A stretch of 45,744 nucleotides of DNA from Myxococcota bacterium (GCA_023150845.1 JAKLKD010000035.1:1-45744), one strand, 5' to 3'. Positions 1 to 8,920 are shown, numbered from the stretch's first letter. Notes: a model not told the origin generated them from the letters alone. Made by a program: numbers and translations.

Positions 1-2
1 CG

Positions 3-1199
3 ACCCTCGACCCGGCCTGCGGCGCCGGGGCGCTGCTCCTCGCCCAGGCCGAGCGTGGGGGCGGCCCGGTCCGCGGCGAGGACGTACACGCCGCGGCATT
101 GGCCGTCGCCGCGGTCGCCGTGCCCCAGGCCCAGCTCCGCCTGCGGGACGGCCTCGCCGCCAGCGCCGATGACGACACCGAGCCCCCGGCGACCCTGCTC
201 GTCAACCCGCCCTTTGTGCGCGCCGAGGTCCAAGACAAGGCCAGCCGCGCCGCCTTGGCCCGGCGCCTGCCCTGGCTCGTCGGGCGCTGGGACCTCTCGG
301 TGCCGTTCTTGATCTTGGCCTTGGCGCGCCTCGCCCCGGGCGGGCTCGCGGCGATGGTGCTGCCGTCCCCGGCGCTCACCCAGCCCTACGGCCTGCCCTT
401 TCGGGAGCGGCTGCTCCGGGAGCACGGGCTCTTGGAGCTCGGCGAGCTGGAGGTCTTCACCGGCGCCGGGGCGAAGGTCGCCCTGGGGCTGGCCCGGGCC
501 TTCGCCCCCCACGACGGGCCGTGCTGGCCCGAGGGGCCGAGCGCCGCGGCGCTCCTGGGCCTGCGGGGCGCGCCGATCCACCCGCGCATCCGCGCCGGGG
601 ACCCAGAGCTCTCGACCCGGGCGCGGCGCGGCGGTGAGCTGCTCGGGGCGCGGTTTGAGATCGACACCGGGGTCGTGGCGCACGGGCCCGGCGGGGGAAA
701 GGCCCAGCTCCTCAGCGACACGCCGGGGCCCGACCGGGTGCCTTACGTCGACGCCGTGGACCTCAACGCGGGCAGGGTTCGGTACTTGCGGTACGCGCCG
801 GAGCGTATGCACCGGGCCAAGCGCCCGGCGCTCTTTGAGGGGCCGAAGCTGCTCATCCAGCGCATCACCCCGCCGGGGCAGCTGCTCGTCACCCTGGACG
901 AGGGCGACACCTTCGCCGGGCACACCCTCAACGTGGTCCGGGCGCGCCCGGGGGCCTTCGAGGGCCTTGAGGCGGCGCGGCGCGCCTTGGCGCGGGTGGC
1001 GGCGCTCCTGAGACACCCGGTCACTCTCGGGCTCTTGCGGCTGGAGCGGGGGGACCGCCTGGATCTCTACCCCCATGACCTCGCGGCGATCCCCCTGCCG
1101 ACGGGCTGGCTTGGCGCCCCTGACGGCGTCGAGCTGGGCGACGCCTACGGCTTCAGCGCCGCCGAGGTGGCCCGGCTCATCGCCTTAGGTCGCCCCTGA
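3..1199 (+). CDS. N6-adenine DNA methyltransferase, 3' part (5' end off the left edge)
   Basis: The reading frame is open from the first bases, so the N-terminus lies outside the window. The SAM-binding motif I is seen as DPACGAGALL (nt 9-38), and the amino-methyltransferase motif IV as NPPF (nt 204-215). Together these mark the gamma-type N6-adenine class found in Type I, Type IIG and Eco57I-like enzymes, which methylate adenine in DNA. The downstream 300 residues would contain target recognition; the end (HDLAAIPLPTGW) resembles the close of TaqI/Eco57I-like proteins. No nuclease motif is visible in this part, and no restriction partner gene follows, so it may be an orphan methylase. Which recognition family it belongs to cannot be told from the fragment. 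Confidence 0.75.
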   Translation, partial: TLDPACGAGALLLAQAERGGGPVRGEDVHAAALAVAAVAVPQAQLRLRDGLAASADDDTEPPATLLVNPPFVRAEVQDKASRAALARRLPWLVGRWDLSVPFLILALARLAPGGLAAMVLPSPALTQPYGLPFRERLLREHGLLELGELEVFTGAGAKVALGLARAFAPHDGPCWPEGPSAAALLGLRGAPIHPRIRAGDPELSTRARRGGELLGARFEIDTGVVAHGPGGGKAQLLSDTPGPDRVPYVDAVDLNAGRVRYLRYAPERMHRAKRPALFEGPKLLIQRITPPGQLLVTLDEGDTFAGHTLNVVRARPGAFEGLEAARRALARVAALLRHPVTLGLLRLERGDRLDLYPHDLAAIPLPTGWLGAPDGVELGDAYGFSAAEVARLIALGRP

Positions 1200-1222
1200 C
1201 GGTGAACCCGGCCGAGCTTGGG

Positions 1223-1230
1223 GCTACATT
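1223..1230 (+). promoter_or_regulatory. candidate -10 element GCTACATT
   Basis: TACATT matches TATAAT at 4 of 6 positions and stands out in GC-rich DNA 29 nt before the lipoprotein start. A poor -35 (GTGAAC) lies 17 nt upstream. The same octamer occurs at a similar distance before the giant Rhs gene. Confidence 0.3.
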
Positions 1231-1259
1231 GTTGAGCCAGCGAACCCAGTGAGGTCGGT

Positions 1260-2162
1260 ATGCGGTCCTTTGTCCTCGTCGTCCCCGCGCTCCTCGCGTT
1301 CACCGGCTGCGGCCTCCTCGACCGGGGGAACCTCAAGGGCCGTGGCGCCTGCGAGCACAACTTCGTCTCGTGGTGGGGCGACCTCAGCACCTACGTCGAC
1401 CAGGGCGACGCTGAGGGCAGCGAGTGGGTCTTTGAGGTGGACCCGCCCGAGCAGTGGATCGTCTCGGCGAAGGGCCGCTACGACGAGTCCACCGGGGACT
1501 TCAGCTTCTCCCGCAAGTACCTGCCCCGGCACAGCCTCGCCGAGTACCGCGCCGAGGGCTACGGCACGGTGTATGAGGACGGCGACCTCGACGTGCTCCT
1601 CACCGTCAACGCCACCGACGTGCTGGGCGCAGAGGGGAGCTGGACCGAGCGCCACGAGCGCGCGGGCTGCGCGGGCTCGGTGACGACGACTTATGAGGGC
1701 TCCGATCCGGTGGAGATGCGCTACGACATCGTCAGCGACAATCGAATTGAGGGCCTCATCGAGATCGACCCTGGCGGCGGCTACTACGAGCAGCGCCTCG
1801 CCTTCCTCTCCGGCGGCGCCCAGACCCGGTCCACGGAGTACGACATCATCTCCGAGCTCTACAACGACAGCATCGAGCAGGACGCCAGCGGCACCTGGGA
1901 CGGCGAGTTTTACCAGTCCGGCGACGGCGTGGAGTCCGAGGGCACCTTCGGCGGCGACATCAGCGGGGCCTCCTGGGCGAAGTACGAGCAGCGTGAGGAC
2001 GGCGAGGTCGTCGTGATCGTCGATCAGCAGCTCAACTACGACGGCTCCGGCCAGCAGATCGTCAACTACCCGGACCAGAACCTCACCTGCACCTTCACGT
2101 TTGAGGCCGGCGGCGAGAACTGCCAGTACGAGTGTGACCGCGGCCAGTCCGGCGAATGCTGA
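1260..2162 (+). CDS. lipoprotein of unknown function
   Basis: A 300-residue protein that I do not recognise. The first residues MRSFVLVVPALLAFTGC form a short signal peptide with a lipobox (FTGC), so it is expected to be exported and lipid-anchored at Cys17. The mature part is acidic, rich in Gly, Tyr, Glu and Asp, with repeated short stretches that look like beta strands (for example IEGLIEIDPGGGYYEQRL and DASGTWDGEFYQSGDG). These suggest a beta-rich periplasmic or outer-membrane-facing fold. Near the C-terminus four Cys residues cluster (LTCTF, ENCQYECD, GEC), probably disulphide bonded. The ATG is preceded by a GAGG ribosome site. It stands alone between the methylase and the yicC operon. 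Confidence 0.8.
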   Translation: MRSFVLVVPALLAFTGCGLLDRGNLKGRGACEHNFVSWWGDLSTYVDQGDAEGSEWVFEVDPPEQWIVSAKGRYDESTGDFSFSRKYLPRHSLAEYRAEGYGTVYEDGDLDVLLTVNATDVLGAEGSWTERHERAGCAGSVTTTYEGSDPVEMRYDIVSDNRIEGLIEIDPGGGYYEQRLAFLSGGAQTRSTEYDIISELYNDSIEQDASGTWDGEFYQSGDGVESEGTFGGDISGASWAKYEQREDGEVVVIVDQQLNYDGSGQQIVNYPDQNLTCTFTFEAGGENCQYECDRGQSGEC

Positions 2163-2237
2163 TCGTCGCCCCTGCGCGCGGCGTCGGGGTCGGGTTATGC
2201 GGAGGCCCCCGGGTCGTTTGGCCCGACGAGAGGACGT

Positions 2238-3110
2238 ATGAACTCCATGACCGGCTTCGGCCGCGGTGAGGCGAGCGGCGGCGGGGTGACGGTGACGGTC
2301 GAGCTGAAGTCGGTGAACAACCGCTTCCGCGACCTCCAGCTCCGCTGCCCCCGCGAGTACGCGGCGATGGAGCCCCGCATCACGAACATCCTCAAGGCGC
2401 GGTTCTCTCGCGGCCGCATCGACGTCACCATGCGCCGGGTCTGCCGTGAGGGCCGCCACGGGATCATGGCCGACGTGGGCCTCGCCCGGGCGTACCACCG
2501 CACCCTGATGGACCTCGCCGAGCAGCTCCCGAACGTCGACGCCCGCATCCCCGTGTCGTACATCGCCGGGCTCCCCGGCGTGCTGACGAGCGTCGAGGAG
2601 GAGGTAGACGTCACCAGCGAGTGGTCCGTCGTCGAGGCCGCGCTGAACGCCGCCATGGACCACCTCGCCGACATGCGCCAGCGTGAGGGGGAGGCGCTGT
2701 GCCGGGCCTTCCGTGAGCAGCTCGACGAGCTCGACGACCTCAACCAGCGCGTCGAGGCCGAGAGCGGCGAGGTCGCCTCCCGGATGCGCCTGCGGCTCAT
2801 GGACCGCCTCAACAAGCTCGTCTCCGACCGCGTCGACCCCGACCGCCTCGCACAGGAGGCGGCGATCCTCGCCGACAAGGCCGACGTCGCCGAGGAGCTC
2901 ACCCGCCTCGCGTCCCACTTCGCGCAGTTCCGCCGTGCGCTCGATCTCGACGAGCCCGTGGGCCGTAAGCTCGACTTCTTGGCCCAAGAGATGAACCGCG
3001 AGATCAACACCATCGGCTCTAAGGCCGCGGAGCACGCCGTCTCCAACCTCGTCGTCGAGATGAAGACTGCGCTGGAGCGTATCCGCGAGCAGGTGGCGAA
3101 CGTCGAATGA
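2238..3110 (+). CDS. YicC/YloC-family endoribonuclease
   Basis: The start MNSMTGFGRGE is the signature of the YicC family, and the length (290 residues) is normal. The N-terminal YicC_N part and the C-terminal DUF1732 part (ending LVVEMKTALERIREQVANVE) are both intact. Members are stress-related endoribonucleases that have been linked to small-RNA turnover. The gene overlaps guanylate kinase by 4 bases (ATGA), so the two are translationally coupled. A yicC-gmk pair ahead of a (p)ppGpp enzyme is common in proteobacteria. GAGAGGA precedes the ATG. No truncation or odd residues were seen. Confidence 0.93.
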   Translation: MNSMTGFGRGEASGGGVTVTVELKSVNNRFRDLQLRCPREYAAMEPRITNILKARFSRGRIDVTMRRVCREGRHGIMADVGLARAYHRTLMDLAEQLPNVDARIPVSYIAGLPGVLTSVEEEVDVTSEWSVVEAALNAAMDHLADMRQREGEALCRAFREQLDELDDLNQRVEAESGEVASRMRLRLMDRLNKLVSDRVDPDRLAQEAAILADKADVAEELTRLASHFAQFRRALDLDEPVGRKLDFLAQEMNREINTIGSKAAEHAVSNLVVEMKTALERIREQVANVE

Positions 3111-3748
3111 GCCTCACCTTACGCACCTGGCGGCGCCCGGATCAGGGCGCGCTGTTTGTTGTCACCGGCGCCTCGGGCACGGGCAAGACCACCCTCGTCC
3201 GCGCCGCCCTCGCCGCGGTGCCCGGCATCGCCTGGTCGGTCTCGGCGACCACCCGCGCCCCTCGGGTCGGCGAGGTTGACGGCGTGGACTACCACTTCGT
3301 GAGCCACGATCGCTTCGACGGCCTCGTCGCCGCCGGGGAGCTCTTGGAGTGGGCGGAGGTCTACGGCAACCGCTACGGAACGCTGCGCGCTCCGGTCGAG
3401 TCGGCGCTGGGGGCCGGTCAGTCGATCCTCCTGGAGATCGACCTCCTCGGCGCCCGGCAGGTCATGAAGGCCATGCCAGACGCGGTGACCCTCTTTGTGC
3501 TGCCGGAGAGCCTGGCGGTCTTGGAGTCCCGCTTGCGGGGCCGCGCGACGGACAGCGAGGAGGTCATTCAGCGCCGCTTGCGCGAGGCGACGCAGCAGAT
3601 CGACGGCTGCGGCGAGTTTCAGTACCTCGTCGTCAACGACGACCTCGACACGGCGCATGACTGCTTCCAGGCGGTTTTGGTCGCGGAGCTCCAGCGCCGC
3701 GCCCGCCGTGAAACCCTCGTGACAGCGATGAAGCGCCCTGCGCGGTGA
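3107..3748 (+). CDS. gmk: guanylate kinase
   Basis: Converts GMP to GDP with ATP in the cytosol. The P-loop is GASGTGKT at residues 21-28 (the usual form is GxSGxGKS/T). The GMP-binding region follows as SATTRAPRVGEVDGVDYHFV, then GELLEWAEVYGNRYGT, then LLEIDLLGARQV. The lid and the RLRGRATDSEEVIQRRL segment are also present. At 213 residues it is normal in size. It overlaps yicC (ATGA) and lies 36 bases before the Rel/SpoT gene. The rpoZ gene, which sits between gmk and spoT in E. coli, is absent here. Product and pathway fit with the neighbouring (p)ppGpp enzyme, which consumes GDP/GTP. Confidence 0.96.
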   Translation: MSLTLRTWRRPDQGALFVVTGASGTGKTTLVRAALAAVPGIAWSVSATTRAPRVGEVDGVDYHFVSHDRFDGLVAAGELLEWAEVYGNRYGTLRAPVESALGAGQSILLEIDLLGARQVMKAMPDAVTLFVLPESLAVLESRLRGRATDSEEVIQRRLREATQQIDGCGEFQYLVVNDDLDTAHDCFQAVLVAELQRRARRETLVTAMKRPAR

Positions 3749-3784
3749 TAAACTAGGTGATCGGACCCTGAGGACCGCCACGCC

Positions 3785-5947
3785 TTGTATCGCTTGAACG
3801 ATCTGCTCGACCAGATCTCCAAATACGCGGACAACGCCGACCTCGATCTCGTGATGCGCGCGTACTTCTACGCGGCGAAGGCGCACAAGGAGCAGGTCCG
3901 TAAGAGCGGAGAGGCGTACTTCACGCACCCGCTGGCCGTGGCCGCGATCCTCGCGGACATGCAGCTCGACGTGGACACCATCGCCACGGCCCTGCTGCAC
4001 GACACCATCGAGGACACGATGGCGACCCGGGAGGAGCTCGCCGAGCTGTTCTCCCCGGTGATCGCGGAGCTGGTCGACGGCGTCACGAAGATCGGCAAGC
4101 TGCACTTCCGGTCCAAAGAGGAGGCCGCCGCCGAGAACTTCCGAAAGATGATGCTCGCGATGTCCAAAGACATCCGCGTCATCTTGGTGAAGCTCGCCGA
4201 CCGCCTGCACAACATGCGCACCTTGGACTCCATGAAGCCCGAGAAGCGCCAGCGCATCGCCGAGGAGACCCTCGGCATCTACACGCCCCTGGCGGCGCGG
4301 CTCGGGCTCTCGGCGATTCGTTGTGAGCTGGAGGACCTCTGCTTCCAGAACCTCCACCCCGAGAAGTACGACGAGCTCCTCGCCAAGATGGAGGAGACGA
4401 AGGAGCAGCGGGACGCCTGGGTGCGCTCGGTCTCCCAAGAGCTCACCGACCGCCTCGCCGCCGCGGGCATCAAGGGGGAGGTGAGCGGGCGCTCGAAGCA
4501 CCTCTACTCCGTCTACCGCAAGATGAGCGCGGACAAGCTGGAGTTTGAGCAGCTCTACGACATCCTCGCCTTCCGCATCATCGTCGACAGCCTCACGGAC
4601 TGCTACGCGACCTTGGGCTACGTGCACTCCTTCTACCGGCCCCTGCACGAGCGCATCAAAGACTTCATCGCGATGCCGAAGTCCAACGGCTACCAGTCCC
4701 TCCACACCACGGTGTTCGGGCCGGGCAACAAACGGATGGAGATCCAGATCCGCACCCGGGACATGCACCGGGTCGCCGAGCAGGGCATCGCCGCCCACTG
4801 GCGCTACAAAGAGGGCCACCTCGCGATCCGCCCCGACGACCTCGCCCGGATGCTCCAGCTCCGCGAGCTCTTTGAGTCGGCGAAGGACGTCGATGACCCC
4901 GTGGAGTTCATGGAGGCGGTCAAGATCGACCTCTTCCGCAACGAGGTCTTCGTGTTCACCCCGGCGGGCGACGTGAAGTCTTTGCCCGTGGGCGCCACGG
5001 CGCTCGACTTCGCGTACTCCATTCACTCCGAGGTGGGTCACCACTGCGTCGGCGCCAAGGTCAACGGGCGCATGATGCCCCTGCGCTCCACCTTGAGCTC
5101 CGGCGACACCGTCGAGATCCTCACCTCAAAGGAGCAGCACCCGCGCCGGGACTGGCTGGAGTTCGTGAAGACCGGCCGGGCGATGGCCCGGATTCGACGC
5201 TACCTGCGCAATGAGGAGCGGGAGACCGGCGCGCGCCTGGGCCGGGAGATGCTGGAGAACGAGCTCAAGAAGTTCGGGAGCTCGATCAACGGCGTCGTGA
5301 AGAGCGGGGCCCTCAAGCGCCTGCTCAAGGCGAACAACATCCGCGAGCCCGACGAGCTCTTCCTGAACCTCGCCCAGGGCCACACGGTCCTGCGCGCCGT
5401 GGTGAAGGAGCTGCTCCCCGACCAGAAGATCGACGAGACGCCCGACGTCGAGCGCACCTTGGTCGGTCGGGTGCTCGACAAGCTCCGCGGCACCGAGCCC
5501 ACCCCGGTGCTCATCGGCGGCGAGGAGGACGTGCTCGTCACCCGCGCCAACTGCTGCAACCCGCTCCCTGGGGATCCCGTCGCGGGCTACATCACCCGCG
5601 GCCGGGGCATCTCGATTCACCGCCGGAGCTGCCCCCAGCTCCTCGCCTTGGAGCCCGAGCGCCGGGTGCCCGTGGAGTGGAACGCCAAGGCGAAGGGCGC
5701 GTCCGTGGCGGCGGCCCTGCGCATCATCTGCGCCGACCGGCCGGGGCTCCTGGCGAACATCACCCAGGCCTGCTCCGACGCGGGCATCAACATCACCGGG
5801 GTCAACTCCCGGCGCCTGAACGACGAGAAGGCGGAGATCTCCCTGGAGGTCGGGGTGGGCAGCGTCACGGAGCTGCAGAACCTCATCCGCCGCCTGGAGC
5901 GAATCCGCGGCGTCATCACCGTGGACCGCGCCGGCGCCCAGAGCTGA
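3785..5947 (+). CDS. bifunctional (p)ppGpp synthetase/hydrolase (Rel/SpoT type)
   Basis: A full-length 720-residue stringent-response enzyme. The HD hydrolase domain shows THPL (H48), LHDTIEDT (H72, D73) and KLADRLHNMRTL. The synthetase domain holds SGRSKHLYSVYRKM and the motif RIKD at 290-293. RxKD is the version found in bifunctional Rel/SpoT enzymes, while RelA has ExDD. A TGS domain (VFVFTPAGDVKSLPVGATAL) follows near residue 385, then the central helical/Cys region (TRANCCNPLPGDPV), and a C-terminal ACT domain (IICADRPGLLANITQ). The TTG start is chosen because CTGAGGA lies about 10 nt upstream and the protein begins MYRLNDLLDQI, as in the family. A TAAACT hexamer overlapping the gmk stop could be an internal -10. 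Confidence 0.95.
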   Translation: MYRLNDLLDQISKYADNADLDLVMRAYFYAAKAHKEQVRKSGEAYFTHPLAVAAILADMQLDVDTIATALLHDTIEDTMATREELAELFSPVIAELVDGVTKIGKLHFRSKEEAAAENFRKMMLAMSKDIRVILVKLADRLHNMRTLDSMKPEKRQRIAEETLGIYTPLAARLGLSAIRCELEDLCFQNLHPEKYDELLAKMEETKEQRDAWVRSVSQELTDRLAAAGIKGEVSGRSKHLYSVYRKMSADKLEFEQLYDILAFRIIVDSLTDCYATLGYVHSFYRPLHERIKDFIAMPKSNGYQSLHTTVFGPGNKRMEIQIRTRDMHRVAEQGIAAHWRYKEGHLAIRPDDLARMLQLRELFESAKDVDDPVEFMEAVKIDLFRNEVFVFTPAGDVKSLPVGATALDFAYSIHSEVGHHCVGAKVNGRMMPLRSTLSSGDTVEILTSKEQHPRRDWLEFVKTGRAMARIRRYLRNEERETGARLGREMLENELKKFGSSINGVVKSGALKRLLKANNIREPDELFLNLAQGHTVLRAVVKELLPDQKIDETPDVERTLVGRVLDKLRGTEPTPVLIGGEEDVLVTRANCCNPLPGDPVAGYITRGRGISIHRRSCPQLLALEPERRVPVEWNAKAKGASVAAALRIICADRPGLLANITQACSDAGINITGVNSRRLNDEKAEISLEVGVGSVTELQNLIRRLERIRGVITVDRAGAQS

Positions 5948-5954
5948 GCCCGGG

Positions 5955-6755
5955 ATGCTCCTCGCCATCGACGTCGGCAACACGAACACGACCTTCGGCC
6001 TGCTCGCCGGGGACACCCTGCGCGACCAGTGGCGGGTCACGACCCTCACGCGCACCACGGACGAGCTGGGCCTCGTCATCGTGCAGCTCCTCGGCCTGCG
6101 GGGTTACCGCGCTGAAGACGTGACCGGCGTCATCGTCTCTTGTGTGGTCCCCGACGCGCTCTACACCTTCGAGAAGGCGAGCCTGCGGTACCTCGGCCAG
6201 TCGCCCCTCGTCGTGGGCCGGGGCCTCCGCACCGGGCTCAAGCTGCGGGTGGACAACCCCCGCGAGGTCGGCAGCGACCGCATCGTCAACGCCGTCGCCG
6301 CCTTCACACGTTTCGGTGGGCCGGTCATCGTCGTCGATCTGGGCACCGCCACCACCTTCGACTGCGTGAACGCCCAGGGCGAGTTTGTGGGCGGCGTCAT
6401 CGCGCCGGGCCTGCGCATCTCCGCCGAGGCCCTCGTCGCCCGCACGAGCAAGCTGCCCCGGGTCGAGGTCGCCCGGCCCCGGCAACACATCGGCGCCAAC
6501 ACCGTCGAGGCCATGCAGTCGGGCCTGTTCTACGGCTATCTCGGCCTCGTGGACCGCCTCGCCCGGGACTGCAAACGAGAGCTCGCCCCGCCGGACGGCC
6601 GCGGCGTGCGCTGCGTCGCCACGGGTGGCTTCTCCCACCTCGTCGCCCGAAGCTGCGACGAGATCGACGAGATCGACCCCGATCTGACCCTGCGCGGCCT
6701 CTCCCGGCTGTATCGGCTCAATCGCGGGGAGGACCGCGAGCGTCCCCCTGGTTGA
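5955..6755 (+). CDS. coaX: type III pantothenate kinase
   Basis: Catalyses the first step of coenzyme A synthesis, ATP-dependent phosphorylation of pantothenate. It belongs to the ASKHA-fold CoaX class: the N-terminus is MLLAIDVGNTNTTFG with the phosphate-binding DVGNTN loop, and a second nucleotide site appears as VVDLGTATTFDCV. The GGVIAPGLRISAEAL and NTVEAMQSGLFYGYLG segments are also typical. At 266 residues it has the usual length. It begins 7 bases after the (p)ppGpp enzyme and is probably co-transcribed. A stand-alone CoaC gene lies 17 kb away in the same window. A candidate promoter for the next gene overlaps the coaX stop codon. Confidence 0.95.
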   Translation: MLLAIDVGNTNTTFGLLAGDTLRDQWRVTTLTRTTDELGLVIVQLLGLRGYRAEDVTGVIVSCVVPDALYTFEKASLRYLGQSPLVVGRGLRTGLKLRVDNPREVGSDRIVNAVAAFTRFGGPVIVVDLGTATTFDCVNAQGEFVGGVIAPGLRISAEALVARTSKLPRVEVARPRQHIGANTVEAMQSGLFYGYLGLVDRLARDCKRELAPPDGRGVRCVATGGFSHLVARSCDEIDEIDPDLTLRGLSRLYRLNRGEDRERPPG

Positions 6756-6781
6756 CCCGCGCGGATCGGTCTGTTTACACT
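6752..6781 (+). promoter_or_regulatory. candidate sigma-70-type promoter for the EF-G-like gene
   Basis: TTGACC (6752-6757, 5 of 6 matches to TTGACA) is followed after 18 bases by TACACT (6776-6781, 4 of 6 to TATAAT). The start codon lies 36 nt further on. The -35 overlaps the coaX stop codon. This is the best promoter match seen in the window. Confidence 0.45.
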
Positions 6782-6817
6782 GGCGGAACCTCACGTCCCT
6801 CTGCTGGAGCCCCACCG

Positions 6818-8920
6818 ATGCCGAGCAGCACCTTCTCCTCCGACAAGATCCGGAACGTGGCCCTGTTGGGGCACGGCCTCTCAGGCAAGACCTCCCTCGC
6901 CGAGGCCATGCTCTTCTTGAGCGGCGCGACCAGCCGCCTCGGCGTGGCGGGCAGCTCCTCCTCGACCCTCGACTTTGAGCCCGAGGAGCACAAGCGCGGC
7001 GGCTCGATCAACTCGGCCTTCGCCTGGTTTGAGCACGAGGGCGTGAAGATCAACGTCATCGACACCCCCGGGGACGCGAACTTCGTCTACGACGCCTTCG
7101 CCGCCCTGCGCGGCGCCGACGCGGCGGTGATCGTCATCTCCGCGCCCGACGGCGTCGAGGTGCAGACCGAGCGCCTGTTTTACGCCGCCGGTGAGCTGGG
7201 GCTCCCCCGGGTGCTCGTCATCAACAAGATGGACCGCGAGCGCGCCGACGCCCGCGCCACCCTGGCGGAGATCGAGGAGGTCTTGGGCGTGAAGCCCGTG
7301 CCCTTGAACCTGCCCATCGGCGCCGAGGACAAGTTCACCGGGGTTGTGTCGCTCTTCCAGCGCAAGGGCCTCGTGTACGAGCGTGACGGCTCGGGCAAGT
7401 ACATCAAGGGCGAGATCCCCGCGGCTTTGGCTGGGGACGCCCAGACGGCTGTTGACGCCTTGGTCGAGGTCGTCGCGGCCTCGGACGACGCGCTCCTGGA
7501 GAAGTACCTCGACACCTTCGAGCTCAGCGACGCCGAGGTGCGCCAAGGCTTCCACAACGCGCTCAAACAAGGCAAGGTGCTGCCGGTCATCTTCACCTCG
7601 GCCACCCGAAACATCGGCGTACACGCCCTGATGGACCTCCTGCAGTGGGCGGCGCCGAGCCCCCTGGAGCGCGCGGCCCCCGCCGCGATTGACTCCAACG
7701 GGGAGCCCGTGGAGTGGGTGGCGAGCCCCGACGGCGCCTTCGTCGCCCAGATCATCCGCACCCAGATCGACGAGCACGCGGGCAAAGCCTCGGTGCTCCG
7801 CCTGTTCTCGGGCCAGGTGCCCGCCGACGGCCAGGTCGTCAACGCCTCCAGCGGCGAGAGCGAGCGCCTCGGCAGCCTCTTCGCGATGCGTGGCCTGGGC
7901 CGTGACCCCGTCGAGCGCGGCGTGTTCGGCGACATCGTCGGCGTCGCGAAGCTCAAGGGCAGCCGCACCAACGACACCCTCGTCGCCCCCGGCGACCGCC
8001 TTCGCCTGGAGGGCGTGACCTACCCCGCGCCGATGATGGACTACACGCTCCAGCCCGTCGGCCGCGCCGACGAGGACAAGCTCAAGACGGCGGTGGAGCG
8101 CCTGATGGATGAGGATCCCAGCCTGCGCATCGGCTACGACGACCTCTCCAAGCGCCTCGTCCTGCGCGGCATGGGCCAGGCCCACCTCGACCTCTCCGTG
8201 GACAAGCTGCGGCGCAAGTTTAAGGTGGACGTGACGACGGACCTCCCCGCCGTGCCGTACCGCGAGACCATCCGCCGGAAGGTGACGGCCATCGAGGGCA
8301 AACACAAGAAGCAGACCGGCGGCGCCGGGCAGTTCGGCGTGTGTGTCATCGACGTCGAGCCCCTGCCGCGCGGCGCGGGCTTCGAGTTCGCCGACGAGAT
8401 CTTCGGCGGGGCCATCCCCCGGCAGTACATCCCCTCCGTCGAGAAGGGCGTGCGCCGCCGCATGGAGGCGGGCCCCTTGGCCGGCTACCCCGTCGTGGAC
8501 CTGCGCGTCGCCCTCAAGGACGGCAAGTACCACCCCGTCGACTCGAAGGACGTGGCCTTCCAGATGGCGGGCTCGAAGGGCCTGCAGGCGGCGATGCAGA
8601 AGGGCGGCGTGAAGCTCCTGGAGCCGATCTACAAGCTTGAGGTCATCGTGCCGTCGGACACCATGGGCGAGGTGATGGGCGACATCACCGGGCGCCGTGG
8701 GCGTGTGCTCGGCATCGACACCCGCGGCCGCAACACCGTGGTGCAGGCCGCCGTGCCGCTCGCGGAGATCCTGCGGTACGCGCCGACCCTGCGGTCAATG
8801 ACGGGCGGGAAGGGCGTGTACACCGCCGGGTTCGAGGGCTACGAGGAGGTGCCGCCGAACCTCGTAGACAAGATCGTCGCTGACTCGCCGTTCCGCCGCG
8901 CCGCCGACGACGACGAGTAG
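6818..8920 (+). CDS. elongation factor G paralogue (EF-G2-like), catalytic His replaced
   Basis: A 700-residue translational GTPase with all EF-G domains. The P-loop is GHGLSGKTS (residues 18-26) rather than the usual AHxDxGKTT. Switch I is EEHKRGGSI in place of ERERGITI. The G3 motif is DTPGD, so the conserved catalytic His of DTPGH is Asp86. The G4 motif NKMD is intact. Domain IV is present (GGAGQFGVCVIDVEP), and its tip keeps YHPVDS, equivalent to the ribosome-contacting YHxVDS. The C-terminal domain V ends near FEGYEEVPPNLVDKIV. These changes indicate a paralogue of the FusA2/EF-G2 kind rather than the main FusA. Start ATG 6818 is chosen for its TGGAG site and family fit; the open frame upstream is only the coaX region out of frame. 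Confidence 0.88.
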   Translation: MPSSTFSSDKIRNVALLGHGLSGKTSLAEAMLFLSGATSRLGVAGSSSSTLDFEPEEHKRGGSINSAFAWFEHEGVKINVIDTPGDANFVYDAFAALRGADAAVIVISAPDGVEVQTERLFYAAGELGLPRVLVINKMDRERADARATLAEIEEVLGVKPVPLNLPIGAEDKFTGVVSLFQRKGLVYERDGSGKYIKGEIPAALAGDAQTAVDALVEVVAASDDALLEKYLDTFELSDAEVRQGFHNALKQGKVLPVIFTSATRNIGVHALMDLLQWAAPSPLERAAPAAIDSNGEPVEWVASPDGAFVAQIIRTQIDEHAGKASVLRLFSGQVPADGQVVNASSGESERLGSLFAMRGLGRDPVERGVFGDIVGVAKLKGSRTNDTLVAPGDRLRLEGVTYPAPMMDYTLQPVGRADEDKLKTAVERLMDEDPSLRIGYDDLSKRLVLRGMGQAHLDLSVDKLRRKFKVDVTTDLPAVPYRETIRRKVTAIEGKHKKQTGGAGQFGVCVIDVEPLPRGAGFEFADEIFGGAIPRQYIPSVEKGVRRRMEAGPLAGYPVVDLRVALKDGKYHPVDSKDVAFQMAGSKGLQAAMQKGGVKLLEPIYKLEVIVPSDTMGEVMGDITGRRGRVLGIDTRGRNTVVQAAVPLAEILRYAPTLRSMTGGKGVYTAGFEGYEEVPPNLVDKIVADSPFRRAADDDE

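Noticed and set aside
1-1199. Complete restriction-modification system
   Set aside because: Only the methylase tail is seen; no nuclease or specificity subunit gene follows.
3119-5044. Long minus-strand open frame opposite gmk and rel/spoT
   Set aside because: Shadow of GC-rich coding DNA; composition has no recognisable domain and the opposite strand codes conserved enzymes.
6140-6817. N-terminal extension of the EF-G-like protein
   Set aside because: The frame overlaps coaX in another frame and is Arg/Pro-rich; family start and ribosome site are at 6818.
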